From Pasteurellaceae bacterium (GTDB lineage: Bacteria > Pseudomonadota > Gammaproteobacteria > Enterobacterales > Pasteurellaceae), in NCBI GenBank assembly GCA_030528525.1, contig JAUMYT010000001.1, forward strand, positions 1-64,000: 64,000 nt of DNA, read 5' to 3'. A model generated the notes under the pieces. It did no database searches. It had not been told where the DNA came from and saw only the letters and a list, made by a program, of their open reading frames with translations. Below, piece by piece: positions 1 through 9,325 of the stretch (the stretch's first letter is position 1; each line of letters opens with the position of its first letter). Position numbers and translations under genes: made by a program.

Positions 1-80
1 CACTCCTGCACGAAAAAGCGATCAGCATTAACACCGCAGCCGCAGGTGGCAATGCATCGTTGATGAGTGAGATGGACTAG
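1..80 (+). CDS. putA: PutA C-terminal end (partial)
   Basis: Only the last 25 codons and the stop are in the window. The reading frame beginning at base 3 gives a tail containing SINTAAAGGNASLMS, which matches the conserved C terminus of the bifunctional proline dehydrogenase / delta-1-pyrroline-5-carboxylate dehydrogenase PutA, the enzyme that oxidises proline to glutamate. A strong intrinsic terminator follows 24 bases after the stop. The assignment rests on this short tail, so the state of the rest of the gene cannot be judged. Confidence 0.75.
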   Translation, partial: LLHEKAISINTAAAGGNASLMSEMD

Positions 81-103
81 TTCATTATAAATGGAAATAG
101 CAA

Positions 104-137
104 AAACCATAGGCTCAATGTAACCTATGGTTTTTTT
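104..137 (+). terminator. Intrinsic terminator after putA
   Basis: A perfect 10-bp stem (AAACCATAGG / CCTATGGTTT) with a 10-base loop runs into a T tract. It lies just downstream of the putA stop codon. Confidence 0.85.
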
Positions 138-263
138 ATTCTATACTTCATCTAAAGCAGTGTTAGAGAATCCCTAGAATTACCTTCTAGGGAAAAAGGA
201 GTTACATTAAGGAGTTATTTACGAATAAGCTAAGAATAATATCAAAAGGAATGAATTCTTGAA

Positions 264-353
264 TGGCGGTGAGAGGGGGATTCGAACCCCCGATACAGTT
301 TCCCATATACACGCTTTCCAGGCGTGCTCCTTCAACCACTCGGACATCTCACC
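264..353 (-). tRNA. serX: tRNA-Ser (anticodon GGA)
   Basis: The minus strand folds as a class II tRNA. The acceptor stem GGTGAGA pairs with TCTCACC, the discriminator base is G and CCA is encoded. The anticodon loop CTGGAAA sits on a CACGC/GCGTG stem, giving anticodon GGA, which reads UCC and UCU serine codons. The long variable arm and the GGTTCGAATCC T arm are typical of serine tRNAs. The total is 90 bases including CCA. A good sigma-70 promoter lies upstream at 401-429. Confidence 0.97.
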
Positions 354-400
354 GAATCAATAAAAATGTGCCAGTCAGTGCACATTTCTAAGAGATGCGA

Positions 401-429
401 ACTATACTGAAATTCGGCTGCCTAAGCAA
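401..429 (-). promoter_or_regulatory. Sigma-70 promoter of tRNA-Ser
   Basis: On the minus strand TTGCTT (424-429) and TATAGT (401-406) are separated by exactly 17 bases. Transcription should begin near 393-395, leaving a leader of about 40 bases. The leader starts with an 8-bp hairpin, AAATGTGC / GCACATTT (364-387). Confidence 0.7.
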
Positions 430-443
430 GTGCTTTTTATTCG

Positions 444-755
444 CTAGTGTCCGTGTCCTAAACAGTTTGTTGATTTTGGAATCATCTCACCTCGCATTTG
501 CCACTCATCGGGCGTAAAGGTATGCAACGCTAAAGCATGCACGCCATTGTCGAGTTCTTCTGCTAAGCAGTTATAAATTGCTCGGTGCCGTAGCAATGTA
601 CGCAAAGGGGTAAATGCGTGTGTGACGATCGTGACTTTGAAATGCGACTCTGCTCCTCTCCCTGAGCTGTGTAGATGGCTTTCGTTTTCTACGCTTAAAA
701 ATACGGGAGAAAATTCAACGGTGAGTTTATCAATAATGGTCTGTTGAACGGACAT
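444..755 (-). CDS. bolA: BolA family morphology/stress regulator
   Basis: The protein is 103 aa, close to the 105 aa of E. coli BolA. It has the single BolA-fold domain with an SHFKV segment and the RHRAIY motif near residues 61-66. BolA proteins bind DNA and partner with monothiol glutaredoxins in Fe-S handling, and they affect cell shape under stress. I chose the ATG at 755 because AAGGAG sits 7 bases upstream of it; an ATG-like start six codons earlier lacks one. The gene is divergent from yajG, and bolA and yajG are also neighbours in enterobacteria. Confidence 0.93.
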   Translation of the reverse strand: MSVQQTIIDKLTVEFSPVFLSVENESHLHSSGRGAESHFKVTIVTHAFTPLRTLLRHRAIYNCLAEELDNGVHALALHTFTPDEWQMRGEMIPKSTNCLGHGH

Positions 756-767
756 ATGACGCTCCTT

Positions 768-797
768 TTGCAAAAATGGTTAAAATAATACTATACT
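768..797 (+). promoter_or_regulatory. Probable promoter of yajG
   Basis: TTGCAA (768-773) and TATACT (792-797) are 18 bases apart. A start of transcription near 804 would leave a short leader with the Shine-Dalgarno AGGAA before the yajG ATG. The -35 overlaps the bolA ribosome-binding region on the other strand. Confidence 0.45.
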
Positions 798-831
798 TTG
801 CATAAATTTTCACAGTACTTAGGAACATTTT

Positions 832-1416
832 ATGAAACAATCAAAATCTCTTCTCCTTCTTGGTTTACTCGCTTCAACCTTAGTAGTAGGCTGTCAAACA
901 GCGTCTAACACTATTACATTCGCTACCCCATCACCAAGTGCGGTATTTAATACTCATAACCAAACAGCAATGGTGAATGTGATGACTCAAGATTTACGTC
1001 CATCAAAAACAGTGGCAAGTTACACTCAAATGGGTAAACTGCAGCCTTTAACTGTTGTGCCAGAAGTGGCGCAGCTGTTTCAGCAAGTCATGCAACAAAA
1101 CCTAAATAGTAAAGGCTTTCCTGTGGTGCAAGGTGCTGCGAATGCGAATGTGGTAGTGAATATCAAACAGTTTTCAGCAGACGTTGAGCAAGGTAATCTT
1201 CGTTATAAAGTAACGGCAAATGTGAACGTCGAAGTCGTGGTGCAAGGTGCAAGAGGAACCGTGAGCAAAAACTTTACCACTTCTCGGGCTTATGAAGGTG
1301 CATTTGGGGCAAATCACGATGAAATTCAGAAAGTCTTAGGTGAAGCCTATTCTGCTGCCGTGTTAGCGATTTATCACGACAATGAAATCAGTCAAGCGAT
1401 TCATCATGTGAAATAA
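832..1416 (+). CDS. yajG: YajG family outer-membrane lipoprotein
   Basis: The protein is 194 aa with a lipoprotein signal peptide ending LVVGC (Cys21), so the mature protein is probably acylated and sorted by Lol. The rest resembles YajG: a beta-rich periplasmic domain with no known catalytic motif. The function is unknown in all species I know of. It lies back to back with bolA, as in E. coli. AGGAA lies about 8 bases before the ATG. A copy of the uptake-signal-like repeat lies just downstream. Confidence 0.85.
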   Translation: MKQSKSLLLLGLLASTLVVGCQTASNTITFATPSPSAVFNTHNQTAMVNVMTQDLRPSKTVASYTQMGKLQPLTVVPEVAQLFQQVMQQNLNSKGFPVVQGAANANVVVNIKQFSADVEQGNLRYKVTANVNVEVVVQGARGTVSKNFTTSRAYEGAFGANHDEIQKVLGEAYSAAVLAIYHDNEISQAIHHVK

Positions 1417-1456
1417 AAACCATTGGTGTGAGTTATCACGGTTTCTTTGGTGGCAC

Positions 1457-1490
1457 TTTGCAAAAAGTCCGCCTAACTCACCCCCTTGTT
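1457..1490 (-). repeat. Uptake-signal-like repeat, copy 1
   Basis: TTTGCAAAAAGT, an 8-base spacer, then CTCACCCCCTTGT. On the minus strand this is the full core ACAAGGGGG, a GTGAG middle and the AT-rich tail. It is intergenic, downstream of yajG. Confidence 0.8.
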
Positions 1491-1554
1491 GTCATTTATT
1501 GTGTCAATTATTTGTGATTGCTACACGTAACCAATTTTTCTAATGAGTAGAACC

Positions 1555-2289
1555 ATGAGAATTCCTCGAATTTACCACCCAGAACCCCTTGCAGGCAAAA
1601 GCCAATGCATTTTAAGCGAAGACGCCGCCAACCACGTTGGGCGAGTGCTACGAATGGGCGAAGGGGCGGAGCTGATTTTATTTGATGGCTCTAACCAGAT
1701 TTTTAATGCGGTCATCGACACAGTGTCTAAAAAGCAGATCGTGGCGAACATTCGTGAGAGCCACCTTGATGATCGTGAATCGCCGTTGCCGATCCACTTA
1801 GGGCAAGTGATTTCCCGTGGCGATCGAATGGAATTTACTATTCAAAAATCGGTGGAACTGGGCGTAACGACCATTACGCCACTGTGGTCAGAACGCTGTG
1901 GCGTGAAATTGGACGGCGAACGCCAAGACAAAAAAATTCAGCAATGGCAGAAAATTGCGATTTCCGCTTGTGAGCAATGTGGACGCAATGTGATCCCCGA
2001 AATCCGTCCGATGATGAAACTCGCCGACTGGTGCAAAGAGCAAGATGCAATGCTGAAACTCAACCTGCATCCACGAGCAAAATACACAATAAAATCCTTG
2101 CCAAAGGTGCCTGCTGAAGGGGTGCGGCTGTTGATTGGCTCCGAAGGCGGACTTTCGCCCGAAGAAATTGCAATGACCGAAACCGAAGGCTTTACCGAAG
2201 TGTTGCTCGGCAAGCGAGTTTTACGCACCGAAACCGCTGCGCTGGCCACCATCACCGCCTTGCAAACGCTATACGGAGATTTAAGTTAA
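1555..2289 (+). CDS. rsmE: 16S rRNA m3U1498 methyltransferase RsmE
   Basis: RsmE methylates N3 of U1498 in 16S rRNA using S-adenosylmethionine. The protein is 244 aa from this start. It has an N-terminal PUA-like domain beginning [11 protein letters not shown] and a C-terminal SPOUT knot with the signature [12 protein letters not shown] and the final LRTETAA. I chose the ATG at 1555 because [11 protein letters not shown] is the usual family N terminus. An in-frame ATG at 1543 would add four residues, and neither start has a strong Shine-Dalgarno. It overlaps yqgE by one base (TAATG), so the two are translationally coupled. Confidence 0.94.
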   Translation: MRIPRIYHPEPLAGKSQCILSEDAANHVGRVLRMGEGAELILFDGSNQIFNAVIDTVSKKQIVANIRESHLDDRESPLPIHLGQVISRGDRMEFTIQKSVELGVTTITPLWSERCGVKLDGERQDKKIQQWQKIAISACEQCGRNVIPEIRPMMKLADWCKEQDAMLKLNLHPRAKYTIKSLPKVPAEGVRLLIGSEGGLSPEEIAMTETEGFTEVLLGKRVLRTETAALATITALQTLYGDLS

Positions 2290-2846
2290 TGGAAAATTTA
2301 CAAGGGAAATTATTGCTGGCGACACTGGATATGGACGATGCCTATTTTGATCGTAGCGTGATCTACCTATGCGAGCACAACGAACAAGGGGCAATGGGCT
2401 TAATGCTAAATTCGCCGACCGATCTGTCGGTAATGGAATTGCTTGCCAAAATGGATTTTATGATGGCAAACGAACGCAATTACAGCAAAGATCAGCTTGT
2501 GCTGAGCGGTGGGCCCGTCAGCCAAGATCGGGGCTTTATTTTGCATACGCCGATTGCCACACCGTTACTGCACACCTATGAAACAGCCAACAACATTATG
2601 ATGACGACATCAGGCGATATTTTAGACACCTTTGGGCGATTTGATGCTCCCGAACATTTTATGGTCTGCTTGGGCTGTTGCACGTGGAAACCAATGCAGT
2701 TAGAGCGAGAAATTGAACGCAATTACTGGGTTGTCGCCCCAAGTAGCCACAAACTGATCTTTGAAACGGGCTATCTCGATCGCTGGAGCCAAGGCTATGA
2801 ATTACTTGGCATTGACGGCATTCTCGCCAAATCAGGGAGAGCCTAA
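2289..2846 (+). CDS. yqgE: YqgE/AlgH family protein (UPF0301)
   Basis: The protein is 185 aa and has the YqgE features: a start similar to [12 protein letters not shown], then [18 protein letters not shown] and the LSGGPV motif. The molecular function is not established; in pseudomonads the relative AlgH influences alginate and other regulators. It sits between rsmE and ruvX with one-base overlaps on both sides, an order conserved in gammaproteobacteria, so it is part of that operon. Confidence 0.92.
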   Translation: MENLQGKLLLATLDMDDAYFDRSVIYLCEHNEQGAMGLMLNSPTDLSVMELLAKMDFMMANERNYSKDQLVLSGGPVSQDRGFILHTPIATPLLHTYETANNIMMTTSGDILDTFGRFDAPEHFMVCLGCCTWKPMQLEREIERNYWVVAPSSHKLIFETGYLDRWSQGYELLGIDGILAKSGRA

Positions 2847-3262
2847 TGAGTCAAACAGTGATTGCCTTTGATTTCGGTACTAAAAGTATCGGCTGTGCAG
2901 TCGGGCAAAGCATTACTGGCACGGCACAAGGTTTGCCTGCTTTCAAAGCGGAACAAGGCATTCCGAATTGGGAGATGATTGGCAAAATGCTTGCCGAATG
3001 GCAGCCCGATCTGTTGGTGGTTGGCTTACCCTTGAATATGGACGGCACAGAACAAGATCTGACCCAACGAGCGAAGAAATTCGCCAATCGTCTAAACGGA
3101 CGATTCAATCTGCCTGTTCAGCTACACGATGAACGGCTGACCACCACCGAAGCCCGGGCAGAAATTTTCGCCCGAGGCGGTTACAAAGCGTTAAAAAAAG
3201 ACAAAGTGGATTCCATTTCCGCTTGCCTGATTTTAGAAAGTTGGTTTGAGAACCAAGGGTAA
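2846..3262 (+). CDS. ruvX: RuvX/YqgF RNase H-fold nuclease
   Basis: The protein is 138 aa with an RNase H-like fold: [13 protein letters not shown] at residues 9-21 carries the first catalytic Asp, [10 protein letters not shown] follows mid-protein and HDERLTT is the second conserved segment. YqgF is implicated in pre-16S rRNA 5' end maturation and was proposed as a Holliday junction resolvase. It is last in the rsmE-yqgE-ruvX operon, overlaps yqgE by one base, and is followed by a repeat copy and a bidirectional terminator. Confidence 0.93.
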   Translation: MSQTVIAFDFGTKSIGCAVGQSITGTAQGLPAFKAEQGIPNWEMIGKMLAEWQPDLLVVGLPLNMDGTEQDLTQRAKKFANRLNGRFNLPVQLHDERLTTTEARAEIFARGGYKALKKDKVDSISACLILESWFENQG

Positions 3263-3263
3263 A

Positions 3264-3298
3264 TTTACAGAATCTCAACGTTTCTCACCCCCTTGTAA
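3264..3298 (-). repeat. Uptake-signal-like repeat, copy 2
   Basis: The core ACAAGGGGG with GTGAGAA is intact on the minus strand. The AT-rich half is degenerate (TTTACAGAATCT). It is intergenic, immediately after the ruvX stop. Confidence 0.7.
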
Positions 3299-3302
3299 CA
3301 AT

Positions 3303-3327
3303 AAAAGACGCCATGTCGGCGTCTTTT
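3303..3327. terminator. Bidirectional terminator between ruvX and ytfJ
   Basis: A perfect 10-bp stem, AAAAGACGCC / GGCGTCTTTT, with a 5-base loop. The A and T ends let it work in both directions for the converging ruvX and ytfJ genes. Confidence 0.85.
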
Positions 3328-3329
3328 GG

Positions 3330-3890
3330 TTATTCAGCAAGTAGCTGCTGTGTTAAATGCAATACTTGTTGAATCTGCTCGGTAGATAATTTGCCTTCTG
3401 ATACAAATTGAACATTTCCTCGTTTATCCAGTACGGCAATGAAACTCTCTTTTTCTTTCAAACCCCACGCTTTTTTTACACTACTTTTCTGATCTAGAAC
3501 CACTTGGCTGTGTGGATTTTTCAGCTTGCCGTCTTCAGCACTGCTTTTCACAAATGCTCCTGTGGCGATAATGGCATCATCGGCATTGATAATGGTCGTG
3601 GTTTGGTATTTAGTGCGATCGAAATTGGCTTGGCGGATAGCGTTCATTAAAGGCTCATTTTTCTCTTTGACACTACTTCTGCCCGCAATGTGTTGTACCA
3701 CTCGCACCTTACCCGCTAAACTGGCTGAAGACCAATTTTTATATGCCACTTTTTTACCTTGAGCGACCAATTCGCCGTCTTGAGATACGCTTACCGCAGG
3801 CAGATTGGCATTAAGCTGAACATTGTGAGCGAAAGCAGAGCTGGCAAAAAATAAGCCAGAAAGTGCAGAAATTAAGGTGATTTTTTTCAT
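3330..3890 (-). CDS. ytfJ: YtfJ family periplasmic protein
   Basis: The protein is 186 aa with a cleavable signal peptide (cut after SSAFA near residue 21). The mature part has a thioredoxin-like fold as in YtfJ. I see no CxxC motif, so redox activity by that route is unlikely. The role of the family is unknown. A good ribosome-binding site (AGGAT) precedes the ATG. It is divergent from yajC-secDF and shares a 214-base intergenic region that must hold both promoters. Confidence 0.82.
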   Translation of the reverse strand: MKKITLISALSGLFFASSAFAHNVQLNANLPAVSVSQDGELVAQGKKVAYKNWSSASLAGKVRVVQHIAGRSSVKEKNEPLMNAIRQANFDRTKYQTTTIINADDAIIATGAFVKSSAEDGKLKNPHSQVVLDQKSSVKKAWGLKEKESFIAVLDKRGNVQFVSEGKLSTEQIQQVLHLTQQLLAE

Positions 3891-4104
3891 TTTTTATCCT
3901 TTTATGATTGAATTTTGCCAAATTGGCAATATATTCGGCATTCTATACGCAAAATCGCTAAGAACAGAGCCGATCAGTTTGTGGATTGAATTTCTTCTCG
4001 TTTAATGGCTGATTTTGTGCTATGTTATCAGCTGTTTTTTCTTCCATAAAAAGGAAGGAAAATAGCACTTTTTAATTGTTTTTTATTATGTTAAGGAGCT
4101 TTAT

Positions 4105-4398
4105 ATGCAACAAGGCGGCGGAATGGAAATGATCTTTATTTTGGTTGTTTTCGGTTTAATTTTCTATTTTATGATTTATCGTCCACAAGCTAAACGCCAA
4201 AAACAACAACGTGATTTATTAGCCAGCCTTGCAAAAGGCGATGAAGTGCTATTAAGTGGCGGTTTAATCGGTAAAATTACCAAAGTGACCGCAGAAAGCG
4301 ATAATATTGTGATTGCGTTAAACGACACAACGGAAGTGACTGTAAACCGTAACTTCGTCGTGCAACAATTACCGAAAGGTTCATTAAAATCGCTCTAA
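4105..4398 (+). CDS. yajC: Sec translocon accessory protein YajC
   Basis: The protein is 97 aa: a short periplasmic start, one membrane segment (about residues 8-25) and the cytosolic motif YRPQAKRQKQ, followed by the GDEVLLSGGLIGKI beta domain. It associates with SecDF-YidC at the Sec translocon. AAGGAG lies ahead of the ATG. It is the first gene of the yajC-secD-secF operon. The tRNA-guanine transglycosylase gene that precedes yajC in many relatives is not present here. Confidence 0.96.
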   Translation: MQQGGGMEMIFILVVFGLIFYFMIYRPQAKRQKQQRDLLASLAKGDEVLLSGGLIGKITKVTAESDNIVIALNDTTEVTVNRNFVVQQLPKGSLKSL

Positions 4399-4428
4399 TT
4401 TTTTCCTTCTAAAACACGGGGATTTATT

Positions 4429-6273
4429 GTGTTAAATCGTTTCCCTCTTTGGAAGAATCTAATGGTGATCTTTATGGTCGCCATTGGTGCATTATATGCC
4501 CTGCCAAATTTATATGGCGAAGATCCTTCCGTGCAAATTTCGGGTACGCGTGGTCAGCAAGCCACTGCAGAAACCCTAACCAAAGTACAATCTGTACTCA
4601 CTTCAATGAATATCTCGCCTAAAGCAATGAGCCTTGAAAACGGTTCAATTTTAGTACGTTTAAACAAAGACGAAGAACAACTTCCTGCGAAAGAAAAAAT
4701 TGCTGAAAGTCTTGGCAATGGTTTTTCTGTCGCATTAAACCTTGCACCTGCAACTCCAGAATGGCTCACGTCTATTGGTGGCGAACCAATGAAACGGGGC
4801 TTGGACTTGCGTGGCGGTGTCCGTTTCTTAATGGAAGTGGATATGAACACGGCGTTAGCAAAACAGCAACAACAGTTGCAAGACAGCTTACGTAATGAGT
4901 TCCGCCGTGAAAAACTCCAATATAAAGGCGTGAGCAAAGGCGAGCATTTTGCGACGGATGTCGAATTTAATGATGCGGACACCGCTGAAAAAGCAAACCG
5001 CTATATTCGCCGTACGCATACTGATTTAGAAACCCGTTTCCTTTCTCCAACAACGCTTTCGATTGTGCCTTCTGCTCAAGGTTTATCTGTGGCTCGTGAT
5101 GCGGCAATCGAACAAAACTTATCGATTTTGCGTAAACGTGTGGAAGAATTGGGCGTTTCTGAACCCACTATCCAACGCCAAGGGGCAGATCGCATTGTGG
5201 TGGAATTACCTGGGGTGCAAGATACGGCTCGTGCCAAAGAGATTTTAGGTGCAACCGCGACGCTTGAATTTCGTTTAGTCAATACTACCGCAAGCCCAGA
5301 ATCAGCAGTGCGTGGTATTGTGCCAGCGGATTCTGAAGTACGATTTACCCAAGATGGAGTGCCTACTGTGCTATATCGTAAAACGATTCTTGGTGGTGAA
5401 CACATTATTAATGCATCTTCAGGGATTGATGAAAAAGGAATGCCACAAGTTAGCATTAATCTAGATAGTGCTGGCGGTGACCTAATGTCTAATTTCACTA
5501 AAACGGCGATTAACAAACCAATGGCAACGCTTTATAGTGAATTCAAAGATAGCGGGCGTAAAGATCAAAACGGTAAAGTCATTCTCGAAAAACACGAAGA
5601 AGTCATTAATATTGCAACAATTCGCGGTCGTCTAGGTAGCCAATTCCAAATCACAGGGATTGGTAGTGCTTCTGAAGCCCAAAACTTAGCGGTTCTACTC
5701 CGCTCTGGTGCGTTAATTGCACCGATTGTGATTGTGGAAGAACGCACCATCGGTGCATCACTTGGTGCAGATAACGTGGCTCAAGGTATGGAAGCAGGCA
5801 TTTTAGGTTTGGCTTTAACCATTCTATTCTGCTTGGTTTACTATAAAGTCTTTGGCATTTTCGCCACAATGGCGTTAGTGACTAACTTGGTCTTAACCAT
5901 TGGCTTAATGTCGTTGATTGGGGCAACGTTAACGATGCCAGGGATCGCAGGTATCGTGCTTGCGGTGGGTATGTCGGTGGATGCTAACGTATTGATTTAT
6001 GAGCGGATTAAAGAAGAAATTCGTAATGGTCGCTCGGTACAACAAGCCATTCACGAAGGTTACAGCGGTGCATTCACCAGTATCTTTGACTCAAACTTAA
6101 CGACAGTCTTGACCTCCCTCATTCTCTATTCAGTGGGAACAGGTCCAGTCAAAGGCTTTGCGGTTACCCTTGCATTAGGGGTTATCATCTCAATGTTTAC
6201 CGCAATCACAGGTACTCGTATGTTAGTGAACTGGGTCTATGGCGGCAAACGCGTGAAGAAACTTTGGATTTAA
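4429..6273 (+). CDS. secD: Protein translocase subunit SecD
   Basis: The protein is 614 aa, normal for SecD. The first membrane segment is at residues 8-27, followed by the large periplasmic P1 domain, with GLDLRGGVRFLMEV near residue 125. Five further membrane helices lie in the last 200 residues, including the conserved GMSVDANVLIYERIKEE. With SecF it uses the proton gradient to pull pre-proteins through SecYEG. Translation starts at GTG (4429), 30 bases after the yajC stop. secF follows after 9 bases. Confidence 0.97.
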   Translation: MLNRFPLWKNLMVIFMVAIGALYALPNLYGEDPSVQISGTRGQQATAETLTKVQSVLTSMNISPKAMSLENGSILVRLNKDEEQLPAKEKIAESLGNGFSVALNLAPATPEWLTSIGGEPMKRGLDLRGGVRFLMEVDMNTALAKQQQQLQDSLRNEFRREKLQYKGVSKGEHFATDVEFNDADTAEKANRYIRRTHTDLETRFLSPTTLSIVPSAQGLSVARDAAIEQNLSILRKRVEELGVSEPTIQRQGADRIVVELPGVQDTARAKEILGATATLEFRLVNTTASPESAVRGIVPADSEVRFTQDGVPTVLYRKTILGGEHIINASSGIDEKGMPQVSINLDSAGGDLMSNFTKTAINKPMATLYSEFKDSGRKDQNGKVILEKHEEVINIATIRGRLGSQFQITGIGSASEAQNLAVLLRSGALIAPIVIVEERTIGASLGADNVAQGMEAGILGLALTILFCLVYYKVFGIFATMALVTNLVLTIGLMSLIGATLTMPGIAGIVLAVGMSVDANVLIYERIKEEIRNGRSVQQAIHEGYSGAFTSIFDSNLTTVLTSLILYSVGTGPVKGFAVTLALGVIISMFTAITGTRMLVNWVYGGKRVKKLWI

Positions 6274-6282
6274 GGGGCGAAA

Positions 6283-7251
6283 ATGAGCATTCAACAAACT
6301 GAAAAAGAGGTGGAATTTAAGCTTCCTTACCGCTTAGTTCCCTTTATGAAATTCCGCATTCCTGCGTTTATTTTCTCCATTTTGCTAACCGCATTTTGTA
6401 TTTTTACTATTGCAACCAAAGGCTTTAACTGGGGCTTGGATTTCACTGGTGGCACAGTGATTGAAACCAATTTCTCACAGCCAGCGGACTTGCCGAAAGT
6501 GCGTGCGGTATTGGAAGAAAATGGCTACGGCAGTGCCTTAGTGCAAACCTTTGGCGGACAAAAAGATGTGATGATCCGCTTGCCTGCTTCAGCTGGCGAC
6601 ACCAGCGTGGGCACGAATGTGATGAATTTGATTCATCAAAAATTAGATGCTAAGGCTAACATTCAAAGTATTGAGTTTGTGGGGCCAAACGTGGGCGAAG
6701 AGCTGACCCAAGGGGCAATTTATGCCACATTGGCAACCCTTGCGATGTTACTCCTTTATGTCGGTTTCCGCTTTGAATGGCGTTTAGCGATTGGGGCGAT
6801 TTTAGCCTTATTCCACGACGTATTAGTGACGCTTGGCGTGTTTTCACTACTCCAAATTGAGATCGATTTGACTTTCGTAGCCGCGATTTTATCGGTGGTG
6901 GGGTATTCATTGAATGACAGTATTGTGGTGTTTGACCGGGTACGAGAGAACTTCCCGAAAATTCGTCGTAGAGAGTCTGTGGAAATTATTGATATTTCAT
7001 TAAGCCAAACACTTTCTCGAACCTTAATGACCTCAATCACAACGCTCTTCGTCTTGCTTGCCTTATATTGGCTCGGCGGTCCAACGTTGCATAGCTTTTC
7101 ATTGGCATTGCTGATTGGTATCGCATTTGGTACTTACTCGTCTATTTATGTGGCAGTAGGTGTTGCTTTACAACTGGGCTTAAAGCGTGAGCATATGATT
7201 CAGCCAGTGGTAGAAAAAGAAGGTGCGGATCAGCCGTTTGTAGATTATTAA
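6283..7251 (+). CDS. secF: Protein translocase subunit SecF
   Basis: The protein is 322 aa with six predicted membrane segments. The periplasmic motif GLDFTGGTVIE sits after the first helix, and VGYSLNDSIVVFDRVREN is the SecF counterpart of the SecD signature. It forms the SecDF motor with the product of the preceding gene. Nine bases separate the two, so they are co-translated. The region after the stop holds a dead insertion sequence, not another sec gene. Confidence 0.97.
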   Translation: MSIQQTEKEVEFKLPYRLVPFMKFRIPAFIFSILLTAFCIFTIATKGFNWGLDFTGGTVIETNFSQPADLPKVRAVLEENGYGSALVQTFGGQKDVMIRLPASAGDTSVGTNVMNLIHQKLDAKANIQSIEFVGPNVGEELTQGAIYATLATLAMLLLYVGFRFEWRLAIGAILALFHDVLVTLGVFSLLQIEIDLTFVAAILSVVGYSLNDSIVVFDRVRENFPKIRRRESVEIIDISLSQTLSRTLMTSITTLFVLLALYWLGGPTLHSFSLALLIGIAFGTYSSIYVAVGVALQLGLKREHMIQPVVEKEGADQPFVDY

Positions 7252-7358
7252 TTCGCAAATTATATTTTCCACAACATGTCTTAAGCTCACCTTTTGGTAG
7301 TTTTACTTGTTTTATAAAAAGTGGGGAAATACTGATCTATCCTCTAAGTTATACTAAT

Positions 7359-7722
7359 TTAGTTCAAGGACTGAGCTCTGTACTCAACAGGACTGAGTCC
7401 TTTTAATTTCACTTAAATGCAGTAACACATATAGTAGAGAATCATTTTCTCAAGTTTGGCAAAACTATCTATCAAAATAGCATTCCGTTTTCAAACACGC
7501 AAAGAAACTTTCCATTGTGTTGTTATCCAAGTAATCTCTCTTTCTCGGCATACTTTGTCTGATATCGTGTTTCCTATACATTTCCGATAGCTCGCCATTT
7601 AATCTCGCTTGAGATCCCAATACAAAATGAAGGAAAGTCTGCTGCGAGGTTTGTATTGACTCATAAAAAATCTGCACCTTAATTTGTTGGAGATTGAGTC
7701 CAACTTTTGGGGTGCAGATCAC
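7359..7722 (-). pseudogene. IS3-family transposase OrfB remnant
   Basis: On the minus strand a piece with an inverted-repeat-like end (GTTGGACTCAATC region, about 7690-7718) runs straight into the last part of an IS3-type OrfB. A frame from 7722 to 7465 contains IRQSMPRKRDYLDNNTMESF and FACLKTE, the region holding the last acidic residue of the DDE site. The frame breaks after CYFD. The tail KLKGLSPVEYRAQSLN is found in another frame after an in-frame stop. The front of the transposase and the right inverted repeat are missing. It is a dead element and fills most of the 505-base gap between secF and aspA. Confidence 0.85.
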
Positions 7723-7756
7723 ATTTTAGTAGTCTTTCATTTGGTTTACGTTTGTA

Positions 7757-9181
7757 TTACTCATCTTCAAAGCGTTTCGCTTTGTATTTCGGATTCATTA
7801 AGTTCTCCACCGAAAGAATATCGTCTAGCTGTTCTTCAGTCAGCAAGCCACGTTCTAACACTACTTCCCGCACGCTTCTGCCTGTTTTGGCACAGATTTT
7901 GCCGACAATATCGCCTTCGTGATGCCCGATGAACGGGTTGAGATAGGTCACAATGCCGATAGAGCTAAACACATAGTTTTCGCATACGGATTGATTGACC
8001 GTAATGCCGTCAATACATTTATCACGTAAGTTTACGCACGCATTGGCGAGTAATTCAATCGACTCAAACATTGATTGAGCGATCACAGGTTCCATTACAT
8101 TAAGCTGTAACTGCCCTGCTTCAGCAGCGAAGGTAATAGCGGTATCATTGCCGATCACTTTGAAACAGACTTGATTTACCACTTCTGGCACAACAGGATT
8201 GACTTTCGCAGGCATAATAGACGAACCAGCTTGTAACTCTGGCAAGTTGATTTCGTTCAAGCCAGCACGTGGGCCTGATGAGAGCAAACGCAAGTCGTTA
8301 CATACTTTGGATAGTTTCACCGCAGTGCGTTTTAACGCTCCGTGAACCATTACATAAGCTCCACAGTCGGATGTCGCTTCAATCAAGTTTTCAGACAGCA
8401 CGCACGGCAGTTGAGTTACTTCAGAAAGATACTTCACCGCAAGCGGTGCATAGCCTTCAGGCGTGTTCAACCCTGTGCCGATTGCCGTTGCCCCCAAGTT
8501 CACTTCGAGCAACAATTCGGCGGTACGTTTGAGATTTTTCACTTCTTCATCAAGCAAGACAGAAAACGCTTTGAATTCTTGACCGACCGTCATTGGCACC
8601 GCATCTTGCAACTGGGTACGCCCCATTTTTAAGATATTAGCAAACTCGTTAGCTTTGTTTTCAAAACTTTGTTGCAGATACAACACTTTGGCAATCAAGT
8701 GCATTACGCTGTTATACACCGCAATGCGGAAGCCCGTTGGGTAGGCATCGTTAGTCGATTGGCTAGCATTGACGTGATCCATTGGGTTCACATACTGATA
8801 TTCGCCTTTTTTATGTCCTAAAATTTCAAGGGCAAGGTTGGCAATCACTTCGTTGGTATTCATATTCACCGATGTACCCGCACCGCCTTGATAGACATCA
8901 GATGGGAACTGATCCATACAACGCCCATTGACCAACACTTCATCACAAGCCTGCACAATGGCTTTGGCAATTTTTTTCGGAATCGCTCCCAATTCGCCAT
9001 TGGCAAGGGCGGTGGCTTTTTTGACCATTACCATACCCCGCACAAACTCAGGCACGTCTGAAATGGTGTTTTTAGAAATATTGAAATTTTCCACCGCTCG
9101 TAGGGTATGAATGCCCCAATAAGCTTCATTTGGTACTTCACGTTCGCCCAATAAATCGACTTCAATTCGAGTTTCGCTCAT
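7757..9181 (-). CDS. aspA: Aspartate ammonia-lyase
   Basis: The protein is 474 aa. It belongs to the fumarase/aspartase superfamily, with signature [11 protein letters not shown] at residues 319-329 carrying the catalytic loop serine. The N-terminal ERE...YWGIHTLRA segment is typical of aspartase rather than fumarase. It interconverts aspartate and fumarate plus ammonia and supplies fumarate for anaerobic respiration. A CRP-like site lies upstream at 9245-9260, which fits the catabolite control known for aspA in E. coli. It is monocistronic: the upstream ygiW pair ends in its own terminator. Confidence 0.97.
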   Translation of the reverse strand: MSETRIEVDLLGEREVPNEAYWGIHTLRAVENFNISKNTISDVPEFVRGMVMVKKATALANGELGAIPKKIAKAIVQACDEVLVNGRCMDQFPSDVYQGGAGTSVNMNTNEVIANLALEILGHKKGEYQYVNPMDHVNASQSTNDAYPTGFRIAVYNSVMHLIAKVLYLQQSFENKANEFANILKMGRTQLQDAVPMTVGQEFKAFSVLLDEEVKNLKRTAELLLEVNLGATAIGTGLNTPEGYAPLAVKYLSEVTQLPCVLSENLIEATSDCGAYVMVHGALKRTAVKLSKVCNDLRLLSSGPRAGLNEINLPELQAGSSIMPAKVNPVVPEVVNQVCFKVIGNDTAITFAAEAGQLQLNVMEPVIAQSMFESIELLANACVNLRDKCIDGITVNQSVCENYVFSSIGIVTYLNPFIGHHEGDIVGKICAKTGRSVREVVLERGLLTEEQLDDILSVENLMNPKYKAKRFEDE

Positions 9182-9244
9182 TTTTGTATCCTTTTATGTT
9201 ATCAAAATGTTAAAGCGATCATACCGATTTTGTGCTGAAAAAAA

Positions 9245-9260
9245 TGTGAACTAGATCATA
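9245..9260 (-). promoter_or_regulatory. Putative CRP-binding site upstream of aspA
   Basis: TGTGAACTAGATCATA matches the CRP consensus TGTGA-N6-TCACA at nine of ten informative positions. It lies 64-79 bases before the aspA start codon. I found no footprint evidence, so this is motif matching only. Confidence 0.45.
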
Positions 9261-9325
9261 TTTTTGCAATTGAGTGGGGCGATATAAATTGGGGATTTTG
9301 ATTAGTTTTTCTAATCAATGAAAGA

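Noticed and set aside
6700..6720. CAAGGGGCA strings (also near 2387 and 56709) as repeat copies
   Set aside because: They end in CA, lack the GAGA middle and AT-rich tail, and encode common Gln-Gly-Ala.
7465..7722. 85-aa reading frame as a functional gene
   Set aside because: It is the broken end of an IS3 transposase with no start region, a frameshift and an early stop.
9298..9319. TTGATTAG ... CTAATCAA as an FNR site for aspA
   Set aside because: The half-sites are 11 bases apart instead of four, so it is only a hairpin-like inverted repeat.
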